From positions 62,001 through 126,000 of the forward strand of contig CAWDOR010000009.1 of NCBI GenBank assembly GCA_963804045.1: a stretch of 64,000 bases of DNA, written 5' to 3'. This document shows positions 6,950 through 16,758 of this stretch, one piece after another; positions within the stretch are counted from its first letter, which is position 1, and each line of letters starts with the position of its first letter. Below the pieces are notes generated by a model. It ran no database searches and was not told where the DNA came from. It saw only the letters and a program-made list of their open reading frames with translations. Source of the DNA: Rhodoblastus sp963804045 (GTDB lineage Bacteria > Pseudomonadota > Alphaproteobacteria > Rhizobiales > Beijerinckiaceae). The translations under genes were made by a program, and so were the position numbers.

Positions 6950-8317
6950 TCATCCGCCGACCGGCAGCCGCAGCGTGAAAATCGCGCCGCCGCCGGGGCG
7001 GTTGGCCGCAGCAATGTCGCCGCCATGCTCCCTGGCGATGGAATAGGAAATCCACAGGCCCAGGCCCGTGCCCTCGCCCACGGTCTTGGTGGTGAAAAAC
7101 GGCTCGAACATCTTGTCCAGGGCGGCGTCGGCGATGCCGTGGCCATTGTCCTCGACAATCAGCTCGATCTCGCCGCTCATCGTCCGCGCCCGCACCCAGA
7201 CGCGCCCGTCCTTCACGCCGCGCACCGCGTCCAGCGCGTTGTCGATGAGATTGACGACGATCTGGTGGATCTGGCCCTCATTGCCCCAGACCGCCAGACC
7301 CGGCGCCACGTCTATGTCGATATGCGCATTGTTCTTTTTCGAGCGCGCCGCCCATTGCGCGGCGACCGCGACGATGCGCTCGACCTCGATGCGCTGCGCC
7401 TCATGGTCGCGGTTGAATGACAATCGCCGCAGGTTCTTGACGATTTCGCTGATGCGCTGCGCGCCCTCCAGCGTGCCGTCGATCAGCGGCGTCAGATCGG
7501 CGAGAATGGCGCCGATGCGATATTTGTCGCGCAATTCGGCGCCGGTCTCATCTTCGAGCTTGGCGCTCTCGCGAAAATACTCGCCGAGATTTTTTCTGTA
7601 GCGGTCGAGCACATGGATGTTGCCGTAAACGAAGCTGATGGGATTGTTCAGTTCATGGGCGACGCCGGCGACCAGACGGCCCAGGCTCGCCATTTTCTCC
7701 TGTTCGATCAGCTTCTTCTGCGCCTGCTGCAAATCGAGATGGGCGCTGTGAAGAGCCTGATAAGCCCGGCGCAATTCGCCGATGGGGCGTCCCGTCAGCA
7801 CGGCGCCGACGCAGCGCCCGGCATGGTCGAAGCGGCCGGAAAAATTGATCGCCATCAGCTCCGAGGGACCGTTGGCGGTCAAAAACCGCAATTCGCAATC
7901 GGAAGCCCGGCCGCCCGAGCGCGCCTTGCCCCCGCAATGCAGGCAGGGCCGCGCCAGCGGGCGGTCCTCCTCGACGATCAAATCGAGCAGCGGCGCGCCA
8001 ACAAGCGTTTCCTCGCCGCGCCCGACCAGCGCGACAAAAGCCGGATTGGCCTGGAGAATCTTGCCGTCGTCGTCGCAGACCGCGAGAATGTCCGACACCG
8101 AGGCGATGACGCTGGAAATGAAGCTTTGCGCCTCCTCCAGCTCGGCGTTCTTGTGTTCGAGATCGGATTCATAGCGCAAAAGGTCGGAATAGACTTCATC
8201 GACCCTTTTGACGACTTCCTGCCAGACGGATTCCTGGCCGTCGGACAATTCACCGCCCTCGCCGGCCCCGGCCAGCGCCAGAATATTTTCAGGGCGCGTG
8301 GAGCGATCAGGCGTCAT
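6950..8317 (-). CDS. hupT: Sensor histidine kinase HupT (HoxJ) of the H2-sensing system
   Basis: A 455-residue soluble histidine kinase. It has an N-terminal coiled region, a PAS-like domain (about 65-180) with a CLHC pair at 125/128 plus Cys141, a second coiled linker, a dimerisation/phosphoacceptor segment AGVAHELNNPISF with His221, and an HATPase domain with the N-box LIDNALDA and G-box GEGTGLGL. HupT/HoxJ kinases phosphorylate the hydrogenase regulator when H2 is absent and are controlled by HupUV. Its start overlaps the 3' end of hoxA by 11 bases, and both regulators close the operon. No membrane segment is seen, as expected. Confidence 0.88.
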   Translation of the reverse strand: MTPDRSTRPENILALAGAGEGGELSDGQESVWQEVVKRVDEVYSDLLRYESDLEHKNAELEEAQSFISSVIASVSDILAVCDDDGKILQANPAFVALVGRGEETLVGAPLLDLIVEEDRPLARPCLHCGGKARSGGRASDCELRFLTANGPSELMAINFSGRFDHAGRCVGAVLTGRPIGELRRAYQALHSAHLDLQQAQKKLIEQEKMASLGRLVAGVAHELNNPISFVYGNIHVLDRYRKNLGEYFRESAKLEDETGAELRDKYRIGAILADLTPLIDGTLEGAQRISEIVKNLRRLSFNRDHEAQRIEVERIVAVAAQWAARSKKNNAHIDIDVAPGLAVWGNEGQIHQIVVNLIDNALDAVRGVKDGRVWVRARTMSGEIELIVEDNGHGIADAALDKMFEPFFTTKTVGEGTGLGLWISYSIAREHGGDIAAANRPGGGAIFTLRLPVGG

Positions 8318-9755
8318 GACTCACATCCCTGCGCAGATCGTAGCGGTCGATTTTCGCACGCAGCCCCACACGCGACAGGCCGAGCTTTTCGGCGGCATGG
8401 CTGATATTGCCGGCGCAATCGGCCAGGGTCTTGGCGATGGCCGCGCGCTCGAGAATTTCGACCTGATCCTTCAGGGTCGCGGCGCCGTCATGGCCATTGC
8501 CCCCCGCCGGCCTGACGCCGGCATAGGCGATTCGCGGCGACAGAAGATGCGCGGCGAGCGCCGCGTCCTCTTCCGACATCACCACCATGCGCTGGATTTC
8601 ATTGTGCAATTCACGGACATTGCCGGGCCAGTTGTAAGCGCAGAGCCGGCGCAGCGTCTCCGGCGCGAAGCCGGGAATTTTGCGGCGGAAGGCGCGATTG
8701 ACCTCGGCCAAAATGCTCGACGCCAGCAGCGGAATGTCGCTGCGCCGGTCGGCCAGCGCCGGGAGATGGATGGGGAAGGCGTTGAGGCGATAGAACAGAT
8801 CGCGGCGAAAACGGCCCTGCTCCACTTCGGTTTCGAGATCGCGATTGGTGGCGGAGATGACGCGCACGTCGATTTTTCGCGAGCGAGTCGCGCCGAGCGG
8901 ACGGATCTCGCGCTCCTGCAGCACGCGCAACAGCTTGACCTGGAAGGCCGGCGAGGTCTCGCCGATTTCGTCGAGAAAAATCGTGCCGCCATCGGCCAGT
9001 TCGAACAGGCCGATGCGGTCCTGATAGGCGCCGGTATAGGCGCCCTTCTTGCAGCCGAACAATTCGCTTTCCAGCAATTCGTCGGGCAACGCGCCGCAGT
9101 TTTCGACAATGAAGGGCTTTTCGCCGCGCCAGGAGCCAAAGTGAATGGCGCGGGCGAGCAGTTCCTTGCCAGCGCCCGAGGCCCCGGTGATCAAGGCGGA
9201 AATGTCATAGCCCGCCGCCTTGCGCGCCAAAGTCAGCGTCTCGACCATGGGACCGTCGGGGGCATGGACGATGCGGTCGAATTCGAACATTTTGCGCTGT
9301 TCGCGCCGGCGCTCGCTGACCATGCGGTTGAGCGCGCCATGCGAAGGTTTTGAGTCCGCGCCGCCCCCGCCCGGTTCTTTTTGCAAATGATAGAGACGCA
9401 CGGCGTCGCGCACCGTCTCCAGCAGCTTTTCCGGGCGCCAGGGCTTGGTGATATATTGATAGATGCCGGCCTCGTTGACGCCGGCGATAATGTCTTCCGA
9501 TTCCGAAAACCCGGAAATGATCATGCGCACCGGATCGGGCCAGAGCTCGCGCACCCGGCGCAGGAAATCTACGCCAGACTCCCCGGGCATGCGCTGGTCG
9601 CACAGGATCGCCTGCACCAGATCGCCGGCCAAAATGGCCTCCGCCTCGCGCGCGTTGCTGGCGCAAAGCACGTCGAATTCTTCCGACAACACCCGCTGAA
9701 GAGATTCGCGGGAGCGCAATTCGTCGTCGATAATGAGAACGGCGCCAAACGCCAT
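8307..9755 (-). CDS. hoxA: Sigma-54-dependent response regulator HoxA (HupR type)
   Basis: A 482-residue NtrC-family activator: receiver domain (phosphoacceptor Asp53 in LCDQRMPG), AAA+ domain with Walker A GASGAGKE, a GAYTGA loop (variant of the sigma-54-contacting GAFTGA) and Walker B FLDEIGE, then a Fis-type helix-turn-helix near the C-terminus. HoxA/HupR activates the hydrogenase operon, unusually in the unphosphorylated form. The start at MAFGAVLIIDDE begins the receiver fold; a longer open frame adds only non-homologous sequence. Ten bases separate it from hypE. Its target is very probably the -24/-12 promoter at 23788-23802. Confidence 0.92.
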   Translation of the reverse strand: MAFGAVLIIDDELRSRESLQRVLSEEFDVLCASNAREAEAILAGDLVQAILCDQRMPGESGVDFLRRVRELWPDPVRMIISGFSESEDIIAGVNEAGIYQYITKPWRPEKLLETVRDAVRLYHLQKEPGGGGADSKPSHGALNRMVSERRREQRKMFEFDRIVHAPDGPMVETLTLARKAAGYDISALITGASGAGKELLARAIHFGSWRGEKPFIVENCGALPDELLESELFGCKKGAYTGAYQDRIGLFELADGGTIFLDEIGETSPAFQVKLLRVLQEREIRPLGATRSRKIDVRVISATNRDLETEVEQGRFRRDLFYRLNAFPIHLPALADRRSDIPLLASSILAEVNRAFRRKIPGFAPETLRRLCAYNWPGNVRELHNEIQRMVVMSEEDAALAAHLLSPRIAYAGVRPAGGNGHDGAATLKDQVEILERAAIAKTLADCAGNISHAAEKLGLSRVGLRAKIDRYDLRRDVSHDA

Positions 9756-9765
9756 GTTTTCGCCC

Positions 9766-10815
9766 TCAACAGATACGCGGCAATTGCTCGCCGGACAGCC
9801 AATCGACAATGCGCCCGCCGCCGAAACTGGTGCGCATCTGCACGAAGAAATTCGGGTCTTCGACCGCTTGGCCGATGATCGCCGCGTCACGGCCGAGCGG
9901 ATGGGCGCGCATGACGCGCAAAAGCTCTTCCGCCGCCTCGACCGCGACAAAGGCCAGCAGCTTGCCCTCATTGGCGACATTGAGCGGATCGAGGCCCAGG
10001 AGTTCGCAGGCCGCCGCCACTTCCGGCTTCACCGGCAACTCATCCTCGACGATGCGAATGCCCACGCGCGACTGATGGGCGATCTCATTGAGCGTCGCCG
10101 CCAAGCCGCCGCGGGTGGGATCGCGCAGCAGTTTCAAGCTCGGGCCGCAGGCCGCGACCATCTCGGCGACCAAGCCATTGAGCGACGCGGAGTCGGAGAG
10201 AATCTGCGTCTCGAACTCCAGGTTCTCGCGGCTCGACATGATGGCCACGCCATGATCGCCAATCGTGCCCGACACCAGGATGACGTCGCCGGGTTTCGCC
10301 CGGTCGCCGGACAGCTCCAGACCGTCGGGCAGCACGCCTATGCCGGTAGTGGAAATGAACACGCCATCGGCCTTGCCGCGCTCAACCACCTTGGTGTCGC
10401 CGGTGACGATTTTGACGCCAGCCTCGCGCGCCGCCGCGCCCATGCTTTGCGCGATGCGCTCGAGATCGGCGAGTGGAAACCCCTCTTCGAGAATGAAACT
10501 GGCGGAGAGATGCAAGGGACGGGCGCCAGCCATGGCGAGATCGTTGACCGTGCCGTGCACCGCCAGCGAGCCTATGTCGCCGCCGGGGAAAAACAAGGGC
10601 GAGACCACATAGCCGTCGGTGGTCATGGCGAGACGTCCAGGCGGCGCGGCAAACACCGCCTGATCGTTGCCCTGAGCGAGAAGATCGTTGGCGAAATGGG
10701 CGGCGAAAATCTCCGAGATCAGTTGCGCCATGGCGCGGCCGCCGGAGCCGTGCGACAGATCGACCTTGCCGTTCTTGATGTCGAGTTTGCGAATGCGCAG
10801 GCGCGGCGCGCTCAT
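9766..10815 (-). CDS. hypE: Hydrogenase maturation protein HypE
   Basis: A 349-residue PurM-like ATPase, full length, with the N-terminal KVDLSHGSGGRAM motif and the essential C-terminal ...PRIC. The terminal Cys accepts the carbamoyl group from HypF and is dehydrated to thiocyanate, giving the cyanide ligands of the [NiFe] active site. Its ATG overlaps the hypD stop (ATGA). This start gives the canonical HypE N-terminus. Confidence 0.95.
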   Translation of the reverse strand: MSAPRLRIRKLDIKNGKVDLSHGSGGRAMAQLISEIFAAHFANDLLAQGNDQAVFAAPPGRLAMTTDGYVVSPLFFPGGDIGSLAVHGTVNDLAMAGARPLHLSASFILEEGFPLADLERIAQSMGAAAREAGVKIVTGDTKVVERGKADGVFISTTGIGVLPDGLELSGDRAKPGDVILVSGTIGDHGVAIMSSRENLEFETQILSDSASLNGLVAEMVAACGPSLKLLRDPTRGGLAATLNEIAHQSRVGIRIVEDELPVKPEVAAACELLGLDPLNVANEGKLLAFVAVEAAEELLRVMRAHPLGRDAAIIGQAVEDPNFFVQMRTSFGGGRIVDWLSGEQLPRIC

Positions 10816-11950
10816 GACGCTTTCCTTTCGTTTGAGGCATCGCGGAAACGGCCATAGGTCCAATGCGCGGCGCAGGAGCCTTCGGAAGAGACCATGCAGG
10901 AGCCCATCGGCGTTTCCGGCGTGCAGACCGTGCCGAACAACTTGCAATCCACCGGGCGTTTTTCGCCGCGCAATATCGCGCCGCATTCGCAGGCCGGATT
11001 GTCCTTTGCCGCGACGGTATGGACTTTGAAGACTTTCTCGGCGTCGAATTCCGAAAAGGCTTCACGGATTTTCAGCGCGCTGTCGGGGACATAGCCGAGG
11101 CCGCGCCATTCAAACGTGTCGCGGACCTCGAAAACGCTGTCGACGATCGCTTGCGCCTTCAAATTGCCGTCCTGGGTCACGGCGCGGATATATTCATTCT
11201 CGACCACCGCGCGACCCTCGTTGACCTGACGCACCAGCATCAGGATCGCCTGGATGACGTCGAGCGGTTCGAAACCGGCGATCACCACTGGCTTGGCATA
11301 TTTTTCGGCGAAATATTCGTACGGCCTTGTGCCGATCACCGTGGAAACATGGGCCGGGCCGACAAAGCCGTCGAGCGGCACTTTGCTCGCATTTTCGGGG
11401 CGCCGACAATGGCCTGGATGGCCGCGGGGGTCAGCACGTGATTGCAGAAAACGAAGAAGTTCTTCAGCCCGAGTTTTTGCGCCTGCAAGATCGCCATGGC
11501 CGTCGGCGGCGTGGTGGTCTCGAAACCTATGGCGAAGAACACCACTTTGCGCGCCGGCTCCTCCTGCGCGATGCGCAGGGCGTCCAGCGTCGAATAGACC
11601 ATGCGGATGTCGGCGCCGGCCGCCTTGGCCTTGATCAGGCTCATGGCCTCGGAGCCGGGCACCCGCATCAGGTCGGCATAGGTGCACAGCGTCACGCCGG
11701 GCTCCTGGGCGAGCTTGATGGCGTCGTTCATGCGGCCGACCGGCAGCACGCAGACCGGACAGCCGGGACCATGGATCATGCGCAGATTTTCCGGCAGCAG
11801 GTCTTCGAGACCGTAGCGGGCGATGGCGTGGGTATGGCCGCCGCAGAACTCCATGAAACGATAGGCCTGGCCGGGCCTGGCTTCGCGAGCTATGGTCGCC
11901 GCTATGCCCTGGGCGAGTTTGCCGTCGCGATATTCATCGACATATTTCAT
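10812..11950 (-). CDS. hypD: Hydrogenase maturation protein HypD (one frame shift)
   Basis: HypD is an Fe-S protein that, with HypC, holds the iron and moves CN and CO ligands onto it. The N-terminal part reads CGGHTH, GPGCPVCVLP and GFETTTPPTA, and the C-terminal part carries the ECG and SCMVSSEGSCAA cysteines. The two parts lie in different frames. Near 11396-11400 the minus strand reads GCCCCGAAAATGCG where one extra G (GCCCCGGAAAATGCG) restores APENASKVPLDGF. With that base the protein is about 380 residues, the normal length. It overlaps hypC upstream and hypE downstream by ATGA. A sequencing error seems more likely than gene loss. Confidence 0.88.
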
Positions 11951-12180
11951 GGCGTCGCCTCCTGAAACGCGCCGGCTTCCGCCAGCAGCTCCAGGGTTTT
12001 CTGCGCCTCTTCGGGGTCGAGCTTGTTGAGCGCATAGCCGACGTGGAGGATGACGTAGTCGCCCACCTGGACATCCTCGACCAGCGCCAAGGAAATCGCC
12101 TTTTGCACGCCGTCGAGGCTGACTTTGGCCATGCCGCCGTCAAGCAGCTCGGTCACCTGGACCGGTATCGCCAGACACAT
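11947..12180 (-). CDS. hypC: Hydrogenase assembly chaperone HypC
   Basis: A 77-residue HypC with the hallmark start MCLAIPVQV, where Cys2 binds the iron-ligand complex and the hydrogenase large-subunit precursor. It works with HypD to deliver Fe(CN)2CO. Its stop overlaps the hypD ATG. A paralogue, HupF, lies at 18928-19218; in the known system HypC serves general maturation and HupF is tied to HupL. Confidence 0.95.
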   Translation of the reverse strand: MCLAIPVQVTELLDGGMAKVSLDGVQKAISLALVEDVQVGDYVILHVGYALNKLDPEEAQKTLELLAEAGAFQEATP

Positions 12181-12193
12181 TTTGCTCTCTCCC

Positions 12194-14424
12194 TCACCTG
12201 TTCTTCAACGCCGCGCGCGCCAAAAACGCCTGCCCGAGCGACAGGCCGCCGTCGTTGGGCGGCAGTTTACGCGCCAGGAGCGGCGCGCGGTTGTTGTCGC
12301 GCAAACGCGCGGCGAGACCTTCCGACAGAATCCGGTTCATCATGCAGCCGCCGCCCAGCGCGATGTTTTCGCCCGGTTGCGACAGCGCGACCAGCGCCTC
12401 GGCGAGGCCCGCGATCAAGGTTCCGTGCAGCAGTTCGGCGCCCTCGCGCGGGTCTGGACATGCATCGATGAAATGGGCGAGCAGCGGCGCGAAATCCAGC
12501 CTGCCGTCGCCCCAGACATAACCCTTTGCAAGCGTTCGGGGCGCGCGGACCAAGGCCTCCAGACGCATGGCCGCCTGGCCCTCGAACTCCTGCCGTCGCG
12601 CGAAGCCGAGCAGCGCGGCGGCGGCGTCGAACAACCGGCCGAGGCTGGTGGTCACGGGTTGGGCGCCACGCAGGATCTTGCTGGCCGCCGCCGCTTGCGG
12701 AACCTCTTTGAAAAATTTGGCGGCCTCATCCAGACGCCCGAGCGCGGCGAAGGCTGACACCCCCATGCGCCAGGGTTCGCGCGCAGCGCGGTCGCCGCCC
12801 CACAGCGGCAGCGGCGCCAGCGCGCCCTGGCGGGCAAAACCTCCCGCGCCGTCAAGCCGCAAGAATTCGCCGCCCCAAACCGTGCCGTCATCGCCCAGGC
12901 CCGTGCCGTCCAGCGCCGCGCCCAGAAGATTTTGGCTCGCGCCATGCTCGGCGCCTATGGCCGCGACATGGGCGGCGTGATGCTGGAAACGAAAAACCGG
13001 AACGCCGAAATTCTCGGCGAAGCGCGTCGAGAGATAATCGGGGTGGAGATCGCAGGCGACCGCCTCCGGCGCGACATCGAGCAGGCGCAGCAGATGCGCC
13101 GCGCTTTCCTCATAAAAACGAAAGGTCTCGGCGTCGGAGAGATCGCCAATATGCTGGCAGACAAAGGCTTCTCGACCCCGCGTCAGGGTCAGCGTCGCCT
13201 TCAGATGGCCGCCGCAGGCCAGCACGCTGGGGCCGTCGTCGCCAAGGTCGATGGGCTCGGGGACGAAGCCGCGCCCGCGCCGCAGAAAGGCGGGCGCCCC
13301 ATCGACAATATGCATGACGCAGTCGTCGGCGCGCACGACAATGTCGCGATCGTGGGCGACAATCAGATCGGCGATGTTCGCCAGCTTATGGCGCGCTTCG
13401 GCATTGTCGGTGATCAGCGGCTCGCCGCCGGGATTGGCCGAGGTCGCGACCAGGGCGAAATCGCATTTTTGCCCACGCGCTGCGCCGGCCGCCTGAAACA
13501 GCAGATGATGAACCGGCGCATAGGCCAGCATCACGCCGAGACGCGACATGTCGGGCGCAACCGTTTCGGGCAGATTGTCGCGCGAGTCGATCAGCACAAT
13601 GGGATGCGCGGGCGTGCGCAGCAGCTTCAATTCCGCTTCGATCGGCTTGGCGAACAGGGCGACCGAGGCCTCGTTGGCCAGCATCACCGCAAAAGGCTTG
13701 GCTTCGCGGTCCTTGCGGCGCCGCAGTTCGGCGACGGTCGCGCCGTCGCGCGCGTCGCAGAGCAGATGGAAGCCGCCGATCCCCTTGAGCGCGACGATTT
13801 TTCCGGCGCGCAACGCGGCGACGATTTGCGTCGGCGCATGCGACAGGCGCGGCCCGCATTTCGGGCAGGCGATGGGCTCGGCATGGAAGCGCCGATTGCT
13901 CGGGTCGGCGTAATCGCGGCCGCAATCTTCGCACATTGGAAAGCGCGCCATCGAAGTCTGGGCGCGGTCATAGGGCAGAGCGCGGGTCAGGGTGTAGCGC
14001 GGGCCGCAATGGGTGCAATTGACAAAGGGATAGAGGTGGAAACGGCTTTTGGCGTCGTAGAGATCGTCGAGGCAGTTTTCGCAGGTCGCGGCGTCGGCGG
14101 GAATGCGGGTTTGCGCCTTGCCGCCCTGCGTGGTCTCGATCAAAAACTCCGCTCCGCCACAGAGCGAAACCTCTTCGACCTCGACGGACTCAGCCGGGCC
14201 AGCGGCGGCAATTCTTCGCGCAACGCCGCGACAAATTTCGCGGTCGCGGCGCCCTCGACTTCGATGAGCACGCCCTGCGCATCGTTGCGCACAAAGCCGC
14301 TCAAGCCAAAGCGCGCCGCGAGGCCGAAAGCGAAGGGGCGGAAGCCGACGCCCTGCACCGCGCCGCGCAGGCGCAGACGCAGGCGCGTCGCTTTCTCCTT
14401 CGCCGGGCGGACCGCGAACGTCAT
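12194..14424 (-). CDS. hypF: Carbamoyltransferase HypF (one frame shift)
   Basis: HypF makes carbamoyl-AMP from carbamoyl phosphate and passes the group to HypE. An N-terminal acylphosphatase domain (LRGAVQGVGFRPFAFGLA) is followed by two zinc fingers of the CX2CX18CX2C type (CENC...CTHC and CEDC...CPKC), a YrdC-like domain and a Kae1-like domain. The acylphosphatase part and the rest are in different frames. One missing base near 14188-14196 on the minus strand would join ARLS to VEVEEVSLCGGAEF. Corrected length is about 740 residues, normal for HypF. It starts one base after hypB ends. Confidence 0.88.
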
Positions 14425-14425
14425 T

Positions 14426-15405
14426 CTATCCCCGTCTCGCCAAAGCCGCGCGCGCCTCGATCCAGGCGTAAAAGGCGCCCAGCCCCTCGCCCGTGCGCGC
14501 CGAAACCACCAAGGTCTGCAGGCGCGGGTTGACGCGCAAGGCATGGGCGAGACAGGCGCCGACGTCGAAATCGAGATGCGGCAGCAGGTCGGATTTGTTG
14601 AGGATCATCAGATCGGCGGCGGCGAACATGTCGGGATATTTCGCCGGCTTGTCCTCGCCCTCGGTGGTGGAGAGCAGCACCACCTTATGCGCCTCGCCGA
14701 GATCGAAAGCCGCGGGCAGACGAGATTGCCTACATTCTCGATGAACAGCAGCGAATTGTCGGCAATCTCCAGCGTCTCCAGCGCATGGCCGACCATATTG
14801 GCGTCAAGATGACAGCCTTTGCCGGTATTGACCTGCAAAGCCTTGACGCCGGTGGCGCGAATGCGCTCGGCGTCGTTGGAAGTCTGCTGGTCGCCTTCGA
14901 TCACCGCGATCGGAATATTGGCCTTCAGGTCGTCGATGGCGCGCACCAGCAGCGTGGTCTTGCCCGAACCTGGGCTGGAGACGAAATTCAGCGCCAGCAC
15001 GCCTTTTTGCGCGAGAGCCGCGCGGTTCTCGTCGGCATAGGAGCGGTTTTTCGCCAGAATGTCGCGCTCGATCTGGACGATGCGCTCCTGGCTCATGCCG
15101 GGCACATGGACGCCGGCCAGGCCCGCGCCGTAATCCACCGCGCCGTCTTTCGCGTGAACATGATCATGGTCGGCGTGACCATGATCATGCGCGTGGTCAT
15201 GATCGTGATTGTGGTGGTGATCGTGGTCATGATGATGGTGGCCATGATCATGGCTATGGTCGTGGCCATGGGCGTGATCGTGGTCATGCTCATGGCTATG
15301 CTCGTGATCGCCATGCTTGTGCGCATGGCCGTGGGCATGACTATGCTTATGTTCGTGCTTTTCGCCTTCGACTGTCGCCGTTCCGCATCCGCAAACCGTG
15401 CACAT
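14426..15405 (-). CDS. hypB: Nickel-inserting GTPase HypB with a long histidine tract (one frame shift)
   Basis: HypB is the GTPase that, with HypA, inserts nickel into the hydrogenase precursor. It starts MCTVCGCG (nickel-binding CXXCGC), then has a histidine-rich tract from residue 17 to about 87 with about three dozen His, which stores or buffers nickel in HypB of this type. Then comes the G domain with P-loop SSPGSGKTT and EGDQQTSNDAERI. Near 14710-14716 the frame changes: one missing G between CCC and GCGGCTTTC would restore NLVCPAAFDLGEAHKVVLLS. Its start overlaps the hypA stop. Confidence 0.9.
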
Positions 15406-15746
15406 CACTCGACCTCCAATTCCTTCACGCGCATTTCGTCGCCGCCGGTCATTTGCACGTGGTAATTTCCACATTCGGGGCACTGGCCAAAACGTTCGGC
15501 CAGCGCCACGGTTTTTTCGCAATCGAGGCAATAGCCCTGTCCGGGCGTCCTGACGATTTCGAGCGTCGCGCCCTCGGCCAGAGTGCCGCGCGCCACCACG
15601 TCGAAGCAAAATGTCATCGCCTCCGGCTCGACGCCAGACAGAGCGCCAATCTCCAGCCACACAGTTTTGACGCGCGCAAAACCCTGCTTGCGGGCCTCTT
15701 CGACGAGGATTTCGACCGCGCCTTCGGTCAGCGACATCTCATGCAT
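15405..15746 (-). CDS. hypA: Hydrogenase nickel incorporation protein HypA
   Basis: A 113-residue HypA. The N-terminal MHEMSL contains the nickel ligand His2, and the zinc site is formed by CLDC and CPEC near residues 73-95. HypA hands nickel to the hydrogenase large subunit together with HypB. It overlaps hupK by 8 bases and hypB by a single base, so it is tightly coupled in the operon. Confidence 0.95.
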   Translation of the reverse strand: MHEMSLTEGAVEILVEEARKQGFARVKTVWLEIGALSGVEPEAMTFCFDVVARGTLAEGATLEIVRTPGQGYCLDCEKTVALAERFGQCPECGNYHVQMTGGDEMRVKELEVE

Positions 15747-16758
15747 CGGCCGTCTCCCGGATTTCGGCCTCGGATTTGATGCAGGGGTCGTAAACGAATG
15801 CCAGCCGCTCCACCCGCCGCTTGGCCGTGGCGCCCGCGCCGATCTCGGCGCCGAGCAAGGCGCGAACGAACGGGCCGTCGGTGTGAAAATTCCATTCGGT
15901 CGGCGCGACAATGCGATAATCGACGATCCTGCCTTCCATATCAAGTTTGCAAGCATGATAGAGCCGCCCGCGCGCGCATTCCACCACGCCATATTTGATC
16001 TCGCCGACGATGCCCGAGGCCGTCAGCCCCGGAGGCGGCTGGCCGCCGTCGAGCAGAACCGCGAGTTGCGCCAGGGTCTCCGCTATATCCGCCTCGCGCG
16101 CCTCCAGCCGCGCCGCCAATCCGCCTGTCGCCAGCCCCCGCCTGGCCGCAAGTCCCGTTTCGACGCGACGCCCGGGCAGAGCGGGCGCGCGCGAAAAAAC
16201 TTGTGACTCCGCCATCGCCGCGACCACGGCGAGGTCGTCTTCCCGAGACAAAAAGTCGGCGCGGCGGGGATCGAATTTCATCGCCGCGTCTTCCGCCGCG
16301 CCTTCGGCCTTTTGTCGGGCGAAAAGGCCGGTTGCGGAGCCGAGCCCGAGTTTTTGCGCCAATTCGCGCAGCGTTTGCGCGAGATCGGGCGCGGGATTAT
16401 GGCCGATCAACCGAAGCAGCAGCAGGATTTCGCGAAAAATAACCAGATCGCCTTTCGGCGGCGGCTCGGAGGGCCAATCGAGCAGGCTGGCGCGCAGCAT
16501 TTCCGCCAGACGCTCGCTGAGCAGTTCGACAGACTGACGCCAGGGATCGCAGCCGACGCCGCCGGCCAGCTTCACGGCCGCCGATTGCGCCGCCGGGCAG
16601 AGCGAAAACAGTTTTGCCGCCAGTTCCGCCGCGGCTTGAGGAGTCTTGCCGCGAAAAACCGCGCTGGGATCGACGCGCGGGGACTCCACATCCACGCCGA
16701 GAACGCGGCCATTGCGCGCCAAAACCTTCAAACGCAGGGGCGCGCCGAGGAGACTCAT
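15739..16758 (-). CDS. hupK: Hydrogenase expression/formation protein HupK
   Basis: A 339-residue protein similar at its C-terminus to [NiFe] large subunits: it keeps the YRIVAPTEWNFH region and a vestigial DPCIKSE in place of the DPCxxCxxH nickel motif. HupK is thought to act as a scaffold during assembly of the HupL active site. The start MSLLGAPLRL is chosen because its ATG overlaps the hupJ stop (ATGA). The order hupJ-hupK-hypA is that of rhizobial hup clusters. Confidence 0.85.
   Translation of the reverse strand: MSLLGAPLRLKVLARNGRVLGVDVESPRVDPSAVFRGKTPQAAAELAAKLFSLCPAAQSAAVKLAGGVGCDPWRQSVELLSERLAEMLRASLLDWPSEPPPKGDLVIFREILLLLRLIGHNPAPDLAQTLRELAQKLGLGSATGLFARQKAEGAAEDAAMKFDPRRADFLSREDDLAVVAAMAESQVFSRAPALPGRRVETGLAARRGLATGGLAARLEAREADIAETLAQLAVLLDGGQPPPGLTASGIVGEIKYGVVECARGRLYHACKLDMEGRIVDYRIVAPTEWNFHTDGPFVRALLGAEIGAGATAKRRVERLAFVYDPCIKSEAEIRETADA

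Noticed and set aside
15150..15360. A regular short-unit repeat resembling a CRISPR-like array
   Set aside because: The repeats are CAT/CAC-type codons of the HypB histidine tract in frame, with no spacers of even length.
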